Positions 1 through 5,674 of a stretch of DNA of 5,674 bases are shown one piece after another. The notes under the pieces are model-generated. The model was not told the DNA's origin. It saw nothing but the letters and a program-made list of their open reading frames with translations, and searched no databases. The stretch is from Bdellovibrionales bacterium (GTDB taxonomy: Bacteria; Bdellovibrionota; Bdellovibrionia; Bdellovibrionales; UBA1609). The stretch spans positions 1-5,674 of the forward strand of contig JAGRAK010000137.1 in NCBI GenBank assembly GCA_020434645.1, written 5' to 3'. The translations under genes were made by a program, and so were the position numbers. The stretch's first letter is position 1; every line of letters starts with the position of its first letter.

Positions 1-407
1 TTTGCCCACAAGGCACAATCGCTGAAAGGTTACGTGCTGGCGGCGCCGGTATCCCCGCCTTTTACACTCCTACTGGAGTGGGCACCCTTGTCGCAGAGGG
101 GAAAGAAATCAAAGAATTTGACGGACGCGAATATGTTCTTGAGCGTGCGATCACAGGAGATTTTGCTTTCGTAAAAGCGTGGAAGGGCGATAAATTTGGC
201 AATCTTGTTTTCAGAAAAACATCGCGCAATTTTAACCCGATGATGGCGACCGCTGGCAAAATCACAGTCGCTGAAGTTGAAGAGCTTGTTGAGCCTGGAG
301 AAATAGACCCAGATCAAGTTCACACTCCCGGAATTTACATTCAGAGAATTTTTAAAGGAACGAATTATCAAAAACGAATAGAAAACCTAACAGTGAGCAA
401 AAACTAA
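1..407 (+). CDS. scoA: Succinyl-CoA:3-oxoacid CoA-transferase subunit A, C-terminal part (5' end outside window)
   Basis: This is the alpha subunit of a family I CoA-transferase. With subunit B it moves CoA from succinyl-CoA to acetoacetate, giving succinate and acetoacetyl-CoA in the cytoplasm. The reading frame is already open at the left edge (first full codon at base 3) and ends with TAA at 405-407, leaving 134 residues of a usual length of about 230. The fragment opens with PQGTIAERLRAGGAGIPAF and then YTPTGVGT, a hallmark stretch of this subunit. Further on come YVLERAITGDFAFVKAWKGD, the NLVFRKTSRNFNP segment and the C-terminal HTPGIYIQRIF, all in the expected order. A GTG at base 78 is internal to the conserved GVGT motif and is not the start. 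The stop overlaps the start of subunit B by one base, so the two subunits are translationally coupled. AtoD-type acetate/butyrate:acetoacetate transferases are close paralogues, so the exact CoA donor is inferred. Confidence 0.95.
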   Translation, partial: CPQGTIAERLRAGGAGIPAFYTPTGVGTLVAEGKEIKEFDGREYVLERAITGDFAFVKAWKGDKFGNLVFRKTSRNFNPMMATAGKITVAEVEELVEPGEIDPDQVHTPGIYIQRIFKGTNYQKRIENLTVSKN

Positions 408-1069
408 TGAAGACACCGCTAACTCGTGATCAAATAGCCAAAAGAATTGCTCAAGAAGTTGAATCTGGATTTTGCGTAAATCTCGGAATCGGAATTCCGA
501 CACTTGTCGCGAACTTCATACCGCCAGAAGCAAATGTTATGTTACAAAGCGAAAATGGTCTTCTTGGCATGGGGGCTTTTCCGAAAGAAAAAGATGTTGA
601 TCCTGATTTGATCAATGCCGGAAAGCAAACCGTTACGGCCGTACCGGGCGCGAGCTTTTTTTCATCAGCCGATAGCTTTGCTATGATTCGCGGCGGGCAT
701 GTCAACCTGACGGTTCTCGGCGCTATGCAAGTTGATACGAACGGAGATATCGCCAATTGGATGATTCCCGGAAAACTCGTAAAAGGCATGGGTGGCGCAA
801 TGGATCTTGTGGCCGGCGCAAGACGCGTAATCGTGGCCATGCAACATCAAGACAACAAAGGCCGATCAAAACTTGTTAAAAAATGCACCCTCCCCCTAAC
901 CGGCGTGAAATGCGTTCACCGAATCGTGACTGACCTAGCCGTTATCGATGTCACAGATGATGGTTTTCTTCTGCAAGAAGTGGCGCCAGGATACACTCCC
1001 GAAGATATTATTGCCGCTACTGAGGGCGATATGACCGTCTCTCCCAATTGCAAAACGATGTCGCTCTAA
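407..1069 (+). CDS. scoB: Succinyl-CoA:3-oxoacid CoA-transferase subunit B
   Basis: This is the catalytic beta subunit, complete at 220 residues, the normal length for the family. The active-site glutamate, which forms the glutamyl-CoA thioester in family I CoA-transferases, is E49 in the motif S48-E49-N50-G51. The glycine-rich GIGIPTLV (residues 27-34) lies before it. Downstream are VPGASFF (79-85), GGHVNLTVLGAMQVD (96-110) and PGKLVKGMGGAMDLV (121-135), which line the CoA and substrate pocket, and a normal C terminus (LLQEVAPGYTPEDI, 188-201). The start ATG at 407-409 shares its A with the TAA stop of subunit A. There is no good Shine-Dalgarno, only a weak GTGAG about 10 nt upstream, so reinitiation from subunit A is expected and would give equal subunit amounts. 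Nothing in the sequence is broken. AtoA of acetate CoA-transferase is the main alternative name. Confidence 0.96.
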   Translation: MKTPLTRDQIAKRIAQEVESGFCVNLGIGIPTLVANFIPPEANVMLQSENGLLGMGAFPKEKDVDPDLINAGKQTVTAVPGASFFSSADSFAMIRGGHVNLTVLGAMQVDTNGDIANWMIPGKLVKGMGGAMDLVAGARRVIVAMQHQDNKGRSKLVKKCTLPLTGVKCVHRIVTDLAVIDVTDDGFLLQEVAPGYTPEDIIAATEGDMTVSPNCKTMSL

Positions 1070-1130
1070 GCTCTGGCCACGACTTTCGTCTGGAGTCCAG
1101 TACACTTCCTGAATGATTTCAGCATAATAA

Positions 1131-1152
1131 AGGGAGAACACTATAATGAGTG
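1131..1152 (+). promoter_or_regulatory. Ribosome binding site and double start (ATG out of frame, GTG in frame)
   Basis: AGGGAG lies at 1131-1136. The ATG at 1146-1148 sits 9 nt after it, but opens a frame of only 15 codons (MSDSNTRIINFGRAN, stop TAA at 1191-1193). The GTG at 1150-1152 sits 13 nt after it and opens the 337-codon gene. The codon immediately before that GTG is TGA (1147-1149), so no earlier start is possible in the long frame. Either the GTG is used with a long spacer, or one base is missing or added just downstream of the ATG. The rest of the 80-nt gap (1070-1149) shows no convincing terminator or promoter. Confidence 0.6.
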
Positions 1153-2163
1153 ACTCCAACACAAGGATCATCAACTTTGGCCGGGCAAATTAAGGAACTT
1201 AAAAAAGGCGATCTCTTATTTCGCGAAGGTGATGCATCTGATGCCATGTATGTTATCAAAAAAGGTCGCATAGCCATCACCAAAACCAAGGGCTCTGGAG
1301 AAATCGAACTGGCCGAACTCGGAGCAGGAGAAATGCTCGGCGAGATGGCATTTTTTGATAATAAACCACGCTCAGCCGGAGCTAGAGCTAAACAAGATTC
1401 AGTTATTATAGCGCTCCCCTTTTCAGCCCTCTATGCACAATTTAAAACATTCCCTGAATGGCTAAAAGCCATGGTGAAAAATGTAAATGGCAAACTCCGT
1501 GACGCCAATGCAAAAATTAAAAATCTAGAACGTGAAACAGCACCTGAGACGACGGCGTTTCAACCTCACATGATCACGCGTCTTTGCGCGATTATTGCCT
1601 TAATCGGATATAAAGCTGGCGAAAAAGAAGGCGACGCAATTGTGATTCCGTATTACATGCTTAGAAATTACTGCATTCAGATTTTTCAAGCCCCCACCTC
1701 AAAGCTTGATAAAATGATGGAGGCCTTGCAAGGCATGCAAATAATGAAGGTCGAAGAACTCGATCAAGGCCGCAAAAAAATCACTATTTTAAAGCACGAA
1801 TTTTTAGCTAAATATGTCGACTGGTATAACGAATATCTTTTTAAAGACGAAAGTAAACGCGCCACTATCACTGAAAAAGAAATGCCCGGCCTTCGCGCCC
1901 TCGCCTTTTATGGCGCAAAACAAACTCCTGATGACAAAGGCATGGTCACTGTCTCACTTACCGATATTCAAAATAATTCAATGAAAGATTTAGGTCTATT
2001 AGTAAACGTCAACGCCACCGACCAGCTCGCAGAAAAAGGCCTCGTGCAAGACAAGCAATCCGGCGAAGGCGGCATCCTCACTCAAAAATTCGTTCTTAAA
2101 GACATTGAACAGCTCCTACCATATTGGGAGCTCACCTTTGCGCTGCTAAAGATTCCAATCTAA
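1150..2163 (+). CDS. Cyclic-nucleotide-binding-domain protein with two C-terminal winged-helix-like modules
   Basis: The protein has 337 residues, longer than the roughly 200-250 of Crp/Fnr regulators. Residues about 15-115 form a cNMP-binding beta-barrel: LKKGDLLFREGD (17-28), MYVIKKGRIAI (33-43) and the phosphate-binding cassette GEMAFFDNKPRSAGA (64-78). G64, E65, R74 and S75 match the cAMP-contacting Gly-Glu and Arg-Ser of E. coli CRP, so ligand binding is plausible. Residues about 104-130 look like the long dimerisation helix. Residues about 141-215 could be a winged helix: helices around 168-180 and 183-199, then a charged hairpin ELDQGRKKITIL (203-214). Residues about 246-320 repeat that pattern, with a second wing-like segment at 300-316. 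Which DNA, if any, it binds is unknown, and the modules do not closely match the classic Crp helix-turn-helix. There is no signal peptide or membrane segment. It may be transcribed independently of the CoA-transferase genes, 80 nt upstream. The GTG start is the earliest possible in this frame but is uncertain. Confidence 0.88.
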   Translation: MTPTQGSSTLAGQIKELKKGDLLFREGDASDAMYVIKKGRIAITKTKGSGEIELAELGAGEMLGEMAFFDNKPRSAGARAKQDSVIIALPFSALYAQFKTFPEWLKAMVKNVNGKLRDANAKIKNLERETAPETTAFQPHMITRLCAIIALIGYKAGEKEGDAIVIPYYMLRNYCIQIFQAPTSKLDKMMEALQGMQIMKVEELDQGRKKITILKHEFLAKYVDWYNEYLFKDESKRATITEKEMPGLRALAFYGAKQTPDDKGMVTVSLTDIQNNSMKDLGLLVNVNATDQLAEKGLVQDKQSGEGGILTQKFVLKDIEQLLPYWELTFALLKIPI

Positions 2164-2166
2164 AAC

Positions 2167-2179
2167 GGTGCCCGGCGCC
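2167..2179. terminator. Small GC-rich hairpin between convergent genes, possible terminator
   Basis: GGTGC (2167-2171) can pair with GCGCC (2175-2179) around a 3-nt loop, using one G-U pair when read on the + strand. It fills most of the 18 nt separating the stop codons of the cNMP-domain gene and pyruvate kinase. On the + strand no T-run follows. On the - strand the stem has one C-A mismatch but is followed by GTTTTAG, so it may weakly terminate pyruvate kinase transcription. The stem is short, and I regard this as a suggestion only. Confidence 0.25.
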
Positions 2180-2181
2180 AA

Positions 2182-3648
2182 TTAAAATCGGAGTGGCTTT
2201 TTACCCTTAGGCGCTTGCTGGTCGCTGACCGTGTAGACTCTCATGGTATTCGTTTTGGCACCTTGCTGAACGGGTAAGCCCATCGTGACGATGATATTGT
2301 CACCAGGCTTACATATACCATATTGCACAAGCATTCTCTCAATTTGCTCCATCGCCTCTTCACTTGTCTTATAGCGATTCACTAGCAAAGTTTGAATACC
2401 CCAAACCAGCTCTAACCGATTCAGTGTTTCCGGCACATGAGTGGCCGCAATAATCTGAGCATGAGGTCTAAAGTTGGCTATCTGCATAGCCGTTTTACCT
2501 GTAGTCGAAAAACAAACAATCACTGGAGCATGTAGCTTTAAAGCTGAAAGCGAAGCACTCGCCCCAATACTTTCAGCGATCCCCATAAATTCATTATCTA
2601 AAGAAATATTGTAATAAAAACTCCCCGTGCGCTCAACTTCGAGAATAATTTCATGCATGGTCTGAATGCATTTAAAAGGGTATTTACCACTGGCGCTCTC
2701 TGCTGACAGCATCAAAGCATCAGAACCATCCAGCACGGCATTGGCCACATCAGTAATTTCAGCTCGCGTTGGGCGCGGATTTTCAACCATACTATCTAAC
2801 ATTTGCGTGGCGGTTATTACGGGTCGGCCAAGACTATTACAAAGCGAAATAATTTTCTTTTGATTGAGCGGGAGTTGGGTTTGACCCACCTCCACTGCCA
2901 AATCGCCGCGCGCCACCATTACCGCATCACTTAAAGTCACAATCTCTTCTAAGTTCTCTATGGCCTCAAGCATTTCAATTTTTGCAATTATACGTGTTCC
3001 AGGATTTTTACTTTCTATAATTTCACGGAGTTTTTTTATATCGTCACCATGGCGAACAAAACTCAACGCCACATAATCTACATTATTTGCAAGACCGAAT
3101 TCGAGATCCTCTAAATCTTTCTCCGTTAAGCAATCCACCGGAAGACGAGCCCCAGGCAAATTCATTCCCTTTCGATCTTTTAAAATCCCACCATAGATAA
3201 CTTTGCAAGTGACTTCTTCAGCAGCAACTTGAGTCACCGAAAGCTCAAGCAAACCATCATCAAGAAGAATACGCGTGCCCTCAACACAAGACTCGGGCAG
3301 CTCTTTAAAGTCAGTGGTTAAGACTTTTTCATCACCCATTTCGAGGGTGGTTGAAATTTTAACCACATCCCCTTCTTTTAATTCAACTCGCCCATCTTTT
3401 AATTTACCGACGCGAATCTTAGGACCCTGCAAATCTTGCAAAATAGCTACAGGAGCTGCCAGAGAAATTGAGAGCTCACGAATGTGCTGAATAACAGCAA
3501 GGTGATCCTTATGATTGCCGTGTGAAAAATTGAGCCTGGCCACATTCATTCCTGCACGAATCGCTTTTTCTAAATTTTCACGGGAGCAAGTGGCTGGCCC
3601 AATTGTGGCTACAATTTTTGTTCTTCGATTTGCTACTACTGAACTCAT
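2182..3648 (-). CDS. pyk: Pyruvate kinase, predicted K+-independent type
   Basis: This enzyme converts phosphoenolpyruvate and ADP to pyruvate and ATP, the last step of glycolysis, in the cytoplasm. It is full length (488 residues). The N terminus reads RRTKIVATIGPAT, then MNVARLNFSHG (34-44) with substrate and cation residues R38, N40 and S42. The lid B domain spans about 79-176. Catalytic K223 and metal ligand E225 lie in IIAKIEMLEAIEN (220-232), metal ligand D249 in MVARGDLAVEVG (244-255), and T281 in VITATQMLDSM (277-287). NPRPTRAEITDVANAVLDG and MLSAESASGKYP complete the barrel. The C domain (about 350-488) has a phosphate-loop-like STTGKTA (381-387), a possible sugar-phosphate effector site, and ends with a basic tail after MRVYTV. 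The segment D72-L-Q-G-P-K-I-R-V80 has Lys where K+-dependent enzymes have Glu. The start lies 3 nt after the coiled-coil gene's TAG and has no recognisable Shine-Dalgarno, so translation is probably coupled. Confidence 0.98.
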   Translation of the reverse strand: MSSVVANRRTKIVATIGPATCSRENLEKAIRAGMNVARLNFSHGNHKDHLAVIQHIRELSISLAAPVAILQDLQGPKIRVGKLKDGRVELKEGDVVKISTTLEMGDEKVLTTDFKELPESCVEGTRILLDDGLLELSVTQVAAEEVTCKVIYGGILKDRKGMNLPGARLPVDCLTEKDLEDLEFGLANNVDYVALSFVRHGDDIKKLREIIESKNPGTRIIAKIEMLEAIENLEEIVTLSDAVMVARGDLAVEVGQTQLPLNQKKIISLCNSLGRPVITATQMLDSMVENPRPTRAEITDVANAVLDGSDALMLSAESASGKYPFKCIQTMHEIILEVERTGSFYYNISLDNEFMGIAESIGASASLSALKLHAPVIVCFSTTGKTAMQIANFRPHAQIIAATHVPETLNRLELVWGIQTLLVNRYKTSEEAMEQIERMLVQYGICKPGDNIIVTMGLPVQQGAKTNTMRVYTVSDQQAPKGKKPLRF

Positions 3649-3651
3649 GAT

Positions 3652-5319
3652 CTAGGATTTTTTCACAGATCGGAGCACTTCGTCTAGCTTTTCTTTATAG
3701 CGCGACGTCACTTCTTTCATCTCTCTTTGATGAGAGAGTTGCGCTTGCTTATTTTGATCGGCTTGCTGAACCTGTAAGGCATCAACCTCAGACTGCTTTT
3801 GCCTTCCAAGGCTTTTTATAAGTTCTTTTTCTCTTGTCTCTCGAAGTCGCTTATCACGTGTAAAGCGATCATTCATATCAGCAATTTGCTTTTCATATTT
3901 ATCAACGATACTATTGATTTCTTTTTGGTGTGTGATCTCTTGTTTTTGAATTTGCTCTTTCATAAGCTGATTAGACTGAATTTTGTCTTTTTCAAGCGCG
4001 AGTCGCAACTCGCGCTTTTCATTTGCCGACTCTTCACGAACAAGCTCAATATTATCTTTAAAATTATCTCTTAATGTTTTTTCAGTTTCTTGAGTCTCAT
4101 CTCGTATTCGCGAAATTCGTGTATCAGCATTTGCTGCTGTGTAATCTTGTCGAAGCTTAAAGTCTTGCTCAACTGACTCTAATGCAGATCGATTTTTAAA
4201 ATTCTCCATCTCCATTCGCTGACGATAATATCGACCACTTTCAACAAGCTGCTTATCAGCCTCACTCTTAACATGATTTATATTTTGTGAGTTGATCTCA
4301 TTACTCTGCCTCAAAGTATCAAGCCGAGCCTTTTCGAGATAATCAAATTTTGTTTGATAGGAGTCTTGAATATTTCGAATCTCATTTTTTGCTATTCGCC
4401 TGGCCTCTGTTTGTTTTAATATACTTTCGCCTCGTGTTTTAGCTAAATCTTGCTCTAAACGATTCACCTGGCCGTCTATGCGATCGCTCACTTCTGCATG
4501 AAACTGTTGCGTAGTGGCGTTGACAGCCTCTTGGTCGGCCTCTCTTGCTTGCAACATTTTTTGACGAACATCTTGAATGCCCTGCTGGTAACCTTCGCGA
4601 GCGCTATCTTGAATCATAGCATGCCCTTTTTCACGACCTCGGGTGTCCTCCAGGTGAGCATTCTGCATTCTATTTTTATCTTGCATGTGCCGAATTTCTT
4701 GATTGCGTAAACGCTGATCAGCGCTCTGTCTTAAAGTTCTAAAATTATTTTTTAAATCTGCAACCTTTGCATCTCTTTCGTCTCGAATTCTCTCAAGCTC
4801 TTTTTCATGTTGCGCTTTGAGTTTTTCGCGACTCTCCTGCAAGGTCGATTTTTGATCTTCTCGCAAATTCTCTAATGTTTTAGAAAATTTATTTGATTCG
4901 GCCTGATGTTGCTCTTCGAACCGATCATGAAGCTCCTTAACGCGATCTTCTTTGCCAAGGCTTGTTTGTTTCACCTCAAGGCGCGAAGCCTCACTCTGAG
5001 CTTTGACGCGTGCGCGATTATCTTGCATGAGTTTCTCAAGTTGCTTTGTATGCATTGAGCGAAGGTCTTCCATCTCTTTTCTATACTTTGCATCTTTTTT
5101 AGTAAGAGACTCCTGCGAAAGTTCTCGTGCCGCGCTTAAGTTTTTCGCTTGCTCAACATCTTTTTTATCTAGAGATGTTATATATTTTTGATTCAGTGCT
5201 GTAATCTCGCGATTATGCTTTTTAATCAGCTCCGCTTCTTTATTGCGATAATCTTCTCGCGCTTTACGGATAGCCTCATCTTGAGTGTTCGAATTTGATT
5301 TTGATGATACGGATGACAT
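3652..5319 (-). CDS. Long proline-free coiled-coil protein, probable structural or filament-like rod
   Basis: The 555 residues contain no proline, cysteine or tryptophan and are dominated by Lys, Glu, Gln, Arg, Asp and Asn, with small or aliphatic residues at heptad spacing almost throughout (for example residues 158-190 and 455-550). Apart from a Ser/Asn-rich head of about 12 residues, it should be nearly continuous alpha-helix. As an unbroken two-stranded coiled coil it would be on the order of 80 nm long. There is no signal peptide, membrane segment, Walker motif or other catalytic signature, so it is not an SMC-type ATPase. The likely role is a cytoplasmic scaffold or intermediate-filament-like element. 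Bdellovibrio Ccrp is a plausible relative, but I cannot show homology because coiled coils resemble one another by composition. A 12-residue unit beginning with His recurs (H35, H90, H171, H464, H530). The ATG is supported by a strong Shine-Dalgarno 7 nt upstream. Pyruvate kinase begins 3 nt after its stop. Confidence 0.9.
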   Translation of the reverse strand: MSSVSSKSNSNTQDEAIRKAREDYRNKEAELIKKHNREITALNQKYITSLDKKDVEQAKNLSAARELSQESLTKKDAKYRKEMEDLRSMHTKQLEKLMQDNRARVKAQSEASRLEVKQTSLGKEDRVKELHDRFEEQHQAESNKFSKTLENLREDQKSTLQESREKLKAQHEKELERIRDERDAKVADLKNNFRTLRQSADQRLRNQEIRHMQDKNRMQNAHLEDTRGREKGHAMIQDSAREGYQQGIQDVRQKMLQAREADQEAVNATTQQFHAEVSDRIDGQVNRLEQDLAKTRGESILKQTEARRIAKNEIRNIQDSYQTKFDYLEKARLDTLRQSNEINSQNINHVKSEADKQLVESGRYYRQRMEMENFKNRSALESVEQDFKLRQDYTAANADTRISRIRDETQETEKTLRDNFKDNIELVREESANEKRELRLALEKDKIQSNQLMKEQIQKQEITHQKEINSIVDKYEKQIADMNDRFTRDKRLRETREKELIKSLGRQKQSEVDALQVQQADQNKQAQLSHQREMKEVTSRYKEKLDEVLRSVKKS

Positions 5320-5325
5320 CCTGTC

Positions 5326-5333
5326 TCTCCCCC
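5326..5333 (-). promoter_or_regulatory. Ribosome binding site of the coiled-coil gene
   Basis: On the - strand GGGGGAGA lies just upstream of the ATG whose first base is 5319, with 6-7 nt between them. This is the strongest Shine-Dalgarno in the window. It fixes the start and, given the 3-nt gap and missing site in front of pyruvate kinase, it may be the main ribosome entry point for both genes. Confidence 0.7.
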
Positions 5334-5353
5334 ACTAAAGTTTATTGTTTTAT

Positions 5354-5395
5354 TTTATATCTATATTATGAAAATAGGGCTTGGCTTTTAGTCTA
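5354..5395 (-). promoter_or_regulatory. AT-rich candidate promoter region for the coiled-coil/pyruvate kinase pair
   Basis: The 80 nt between the upstream gene's stop and the coiled-coil ATG are very AT-rich. On the - strand there is a CATAAT (5365-5370) with a weak TAGACT (5390-5395) 19 nt upstream, and TATAGA (5360-5365) and TATAAA (5354-5359) without a good -35 partner. The spacing is suboptimal and the -35 poor, so readthrough from the upstream gene is an equally good explanation. Confidence 0.25.
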
Positions 5396-5399
5396 GAAA

Positions 5400-5674
5400 T
5401 TACCAATCATTGAATATACGACGCCTAAACATATCTCTATACTTATTATTTTCGGCCTCTCGCTCAGCCTTAAGTCGAGCTTGGCGCGCCTCTTCAGCTT
5501 CTTGAGATGCAATTTCACGCTGAACAACTTCAACATACCAAGGACCCACAAGGCTTGACGCCCCTGACCATGCGCTCATAAAATTCTTTAAATCATTTTT
5601 AAAAATTGATTTATCTTTTAATGAGTAAAACTGACTCCAGTTTTTTATTAACGGGTCAATTTCTGCTGGCTTTG
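5400..5674 (-). CDS. Unknown protein, C-terminal 90 residues (5' end outside window)
   Basis: One - strand frame stays open from the right edge (first full codon at 5672) to TAA at 5400-5402; the other two - strand frames stop within the first 30 bases. The fragment begins KPAEIDPLIKNWSQFYSLKD. Its middle, AWSGASSLVGPWYVEVVQRE (34-53), contains three aromatics and a proline. A charged helix follows at about 54-77 (ASQEAEEARQARLKAEREAE), and it ends in the basic MFRRRIFNDW. I do not recognise the family. The charged helix resembles the style of the coiled-coil protein 80 nt downstream on the same strand, so the two could act together, but that is inference. The frame is supported by its length and even codon use. 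The residual doubt is that no start is visible. Confidence 0.75.
   Translation of the reverse strand, partial: KPAEIDPLIKNWSQFYSLKDKSIFKNDLKNFMSAWSGASSLVGPWYVEVVQREIASQEAEEARQARLKAEREAENNKYRDMFRRRIFNDW

Noticed and set aside
78..80. GTG as the start of the CoA-transferase A subunit
   Set aside because: The frame continues upstream with the conserved PQGTIAERLRAGGAGIP stretch to the window edge, so this codon is internal.
30..371. Open frame of 113 codons on the - strand at the left edge
   Set aside because: It lies entirely opposite the conserved A subunit coding sequence and has no supporting features.
451..840. Open frame of 129 codons on the - strand inside the CoA-transferase B gene
   Set aside because: It is an antisense shadow of a well-conserved gene, with no family resemblance and no ribosome binding site.
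1090..1100. CTGGAGTCCAG palindrome after scoB as a terminator or operator
   Set aside because: The arms are only 5 nt with a 1-nt centre, no T-run follows, and there is no second copy.
1142..1147. Perfect TATAAT as a -10 box before the cNMP-domain gene
   Set aside because: It lies between the Shine-Dalgarno and the start, and no -35-like hexamer lies 16-18 nt upstream; transcription from it would exclude the ribosome binding site.
3799..4074. Hydrophobic + strand open frame opposite the coiled-coil gene
   Set aside because: Phe/Leu/Ile-rich translation is what Lys/Glu/Asn/Gln-rich codons give on the other strand; it is not a real membrane protein.
3652..5319. SMC/Rad50-like ATPase or chemoreceptor reading of the coiled-coil protein
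   Set aside because: There are no Walker A, Walker B or ABC signature motifs, no transmembrane segments, and no globular ends.

Overview
The window looks like ordinary chromosomal DNA of a Gram-negative heterotroph, moderately AT-rich (my rough impression, not a count). It has tightly packed genes and no sign of insertion sequences, phage genes, CRISPR arrays, rRNA or tRNA. A relative of Bdellovibrio (Bdellovibrionota) is my tentative guess. The grounds are a very long proline-free coiled-coil protein, reminiscent of the single coiled-coil rod protein Ccrp described in Bdellovibrio, and a cyclic-nucleotide-domain protein with an unusual C-terminal half. This is inference; no marker gene is present to settle it.

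Left part, + strand: the 3' end of the A subunit gene of a succinyl-CoA:3-oxoacid CoA-transferase overlaps the complete B subunit gene by one base (TAATG). After an 80-nt gap comes a protein with an N-terminal cNMP-binding domain and two probable winged-helix-like modules. Its start is ambiguous: an ATG with a well-placed Shine-Dalgarno lies out of frame, four bases before the GTG that opens the long frame.

Right part, - strand: read right to left, there is the last 90 codons of an unknown gene that enters from the right edge, then a 555-residue coiled-coil protein, then pyruvate kinase 3 nt downstream. The last two are very likely co-transcribed. Pyruvate kinase converges on the cNMP-domain gene with only 18 nt between the stop codons, and that gap is mostly filled by a small GC-rich hairpin.

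How the genes fit together: the CoA-transferase activates acetoacetate with CoA from succinyl-CoA, linking ketone-body or amino-acid breakdown to the TCA cycle, while pyruvate kinase is the last step of glycolysis. Pyruvate kinase carries the residue set of the K+-independent class. The coiled-coil protein has no enzymatic motif and is probably structural. The most noteworthy points are the coupling of a filament-like protein to a glycolytic gene, a histidine-headed repeat inside that protein, the tandem-module cNMP-domain protein with its doubtful start, and the partial right-edge gene. I see no clear evidence for a defence system or other complete novel system.
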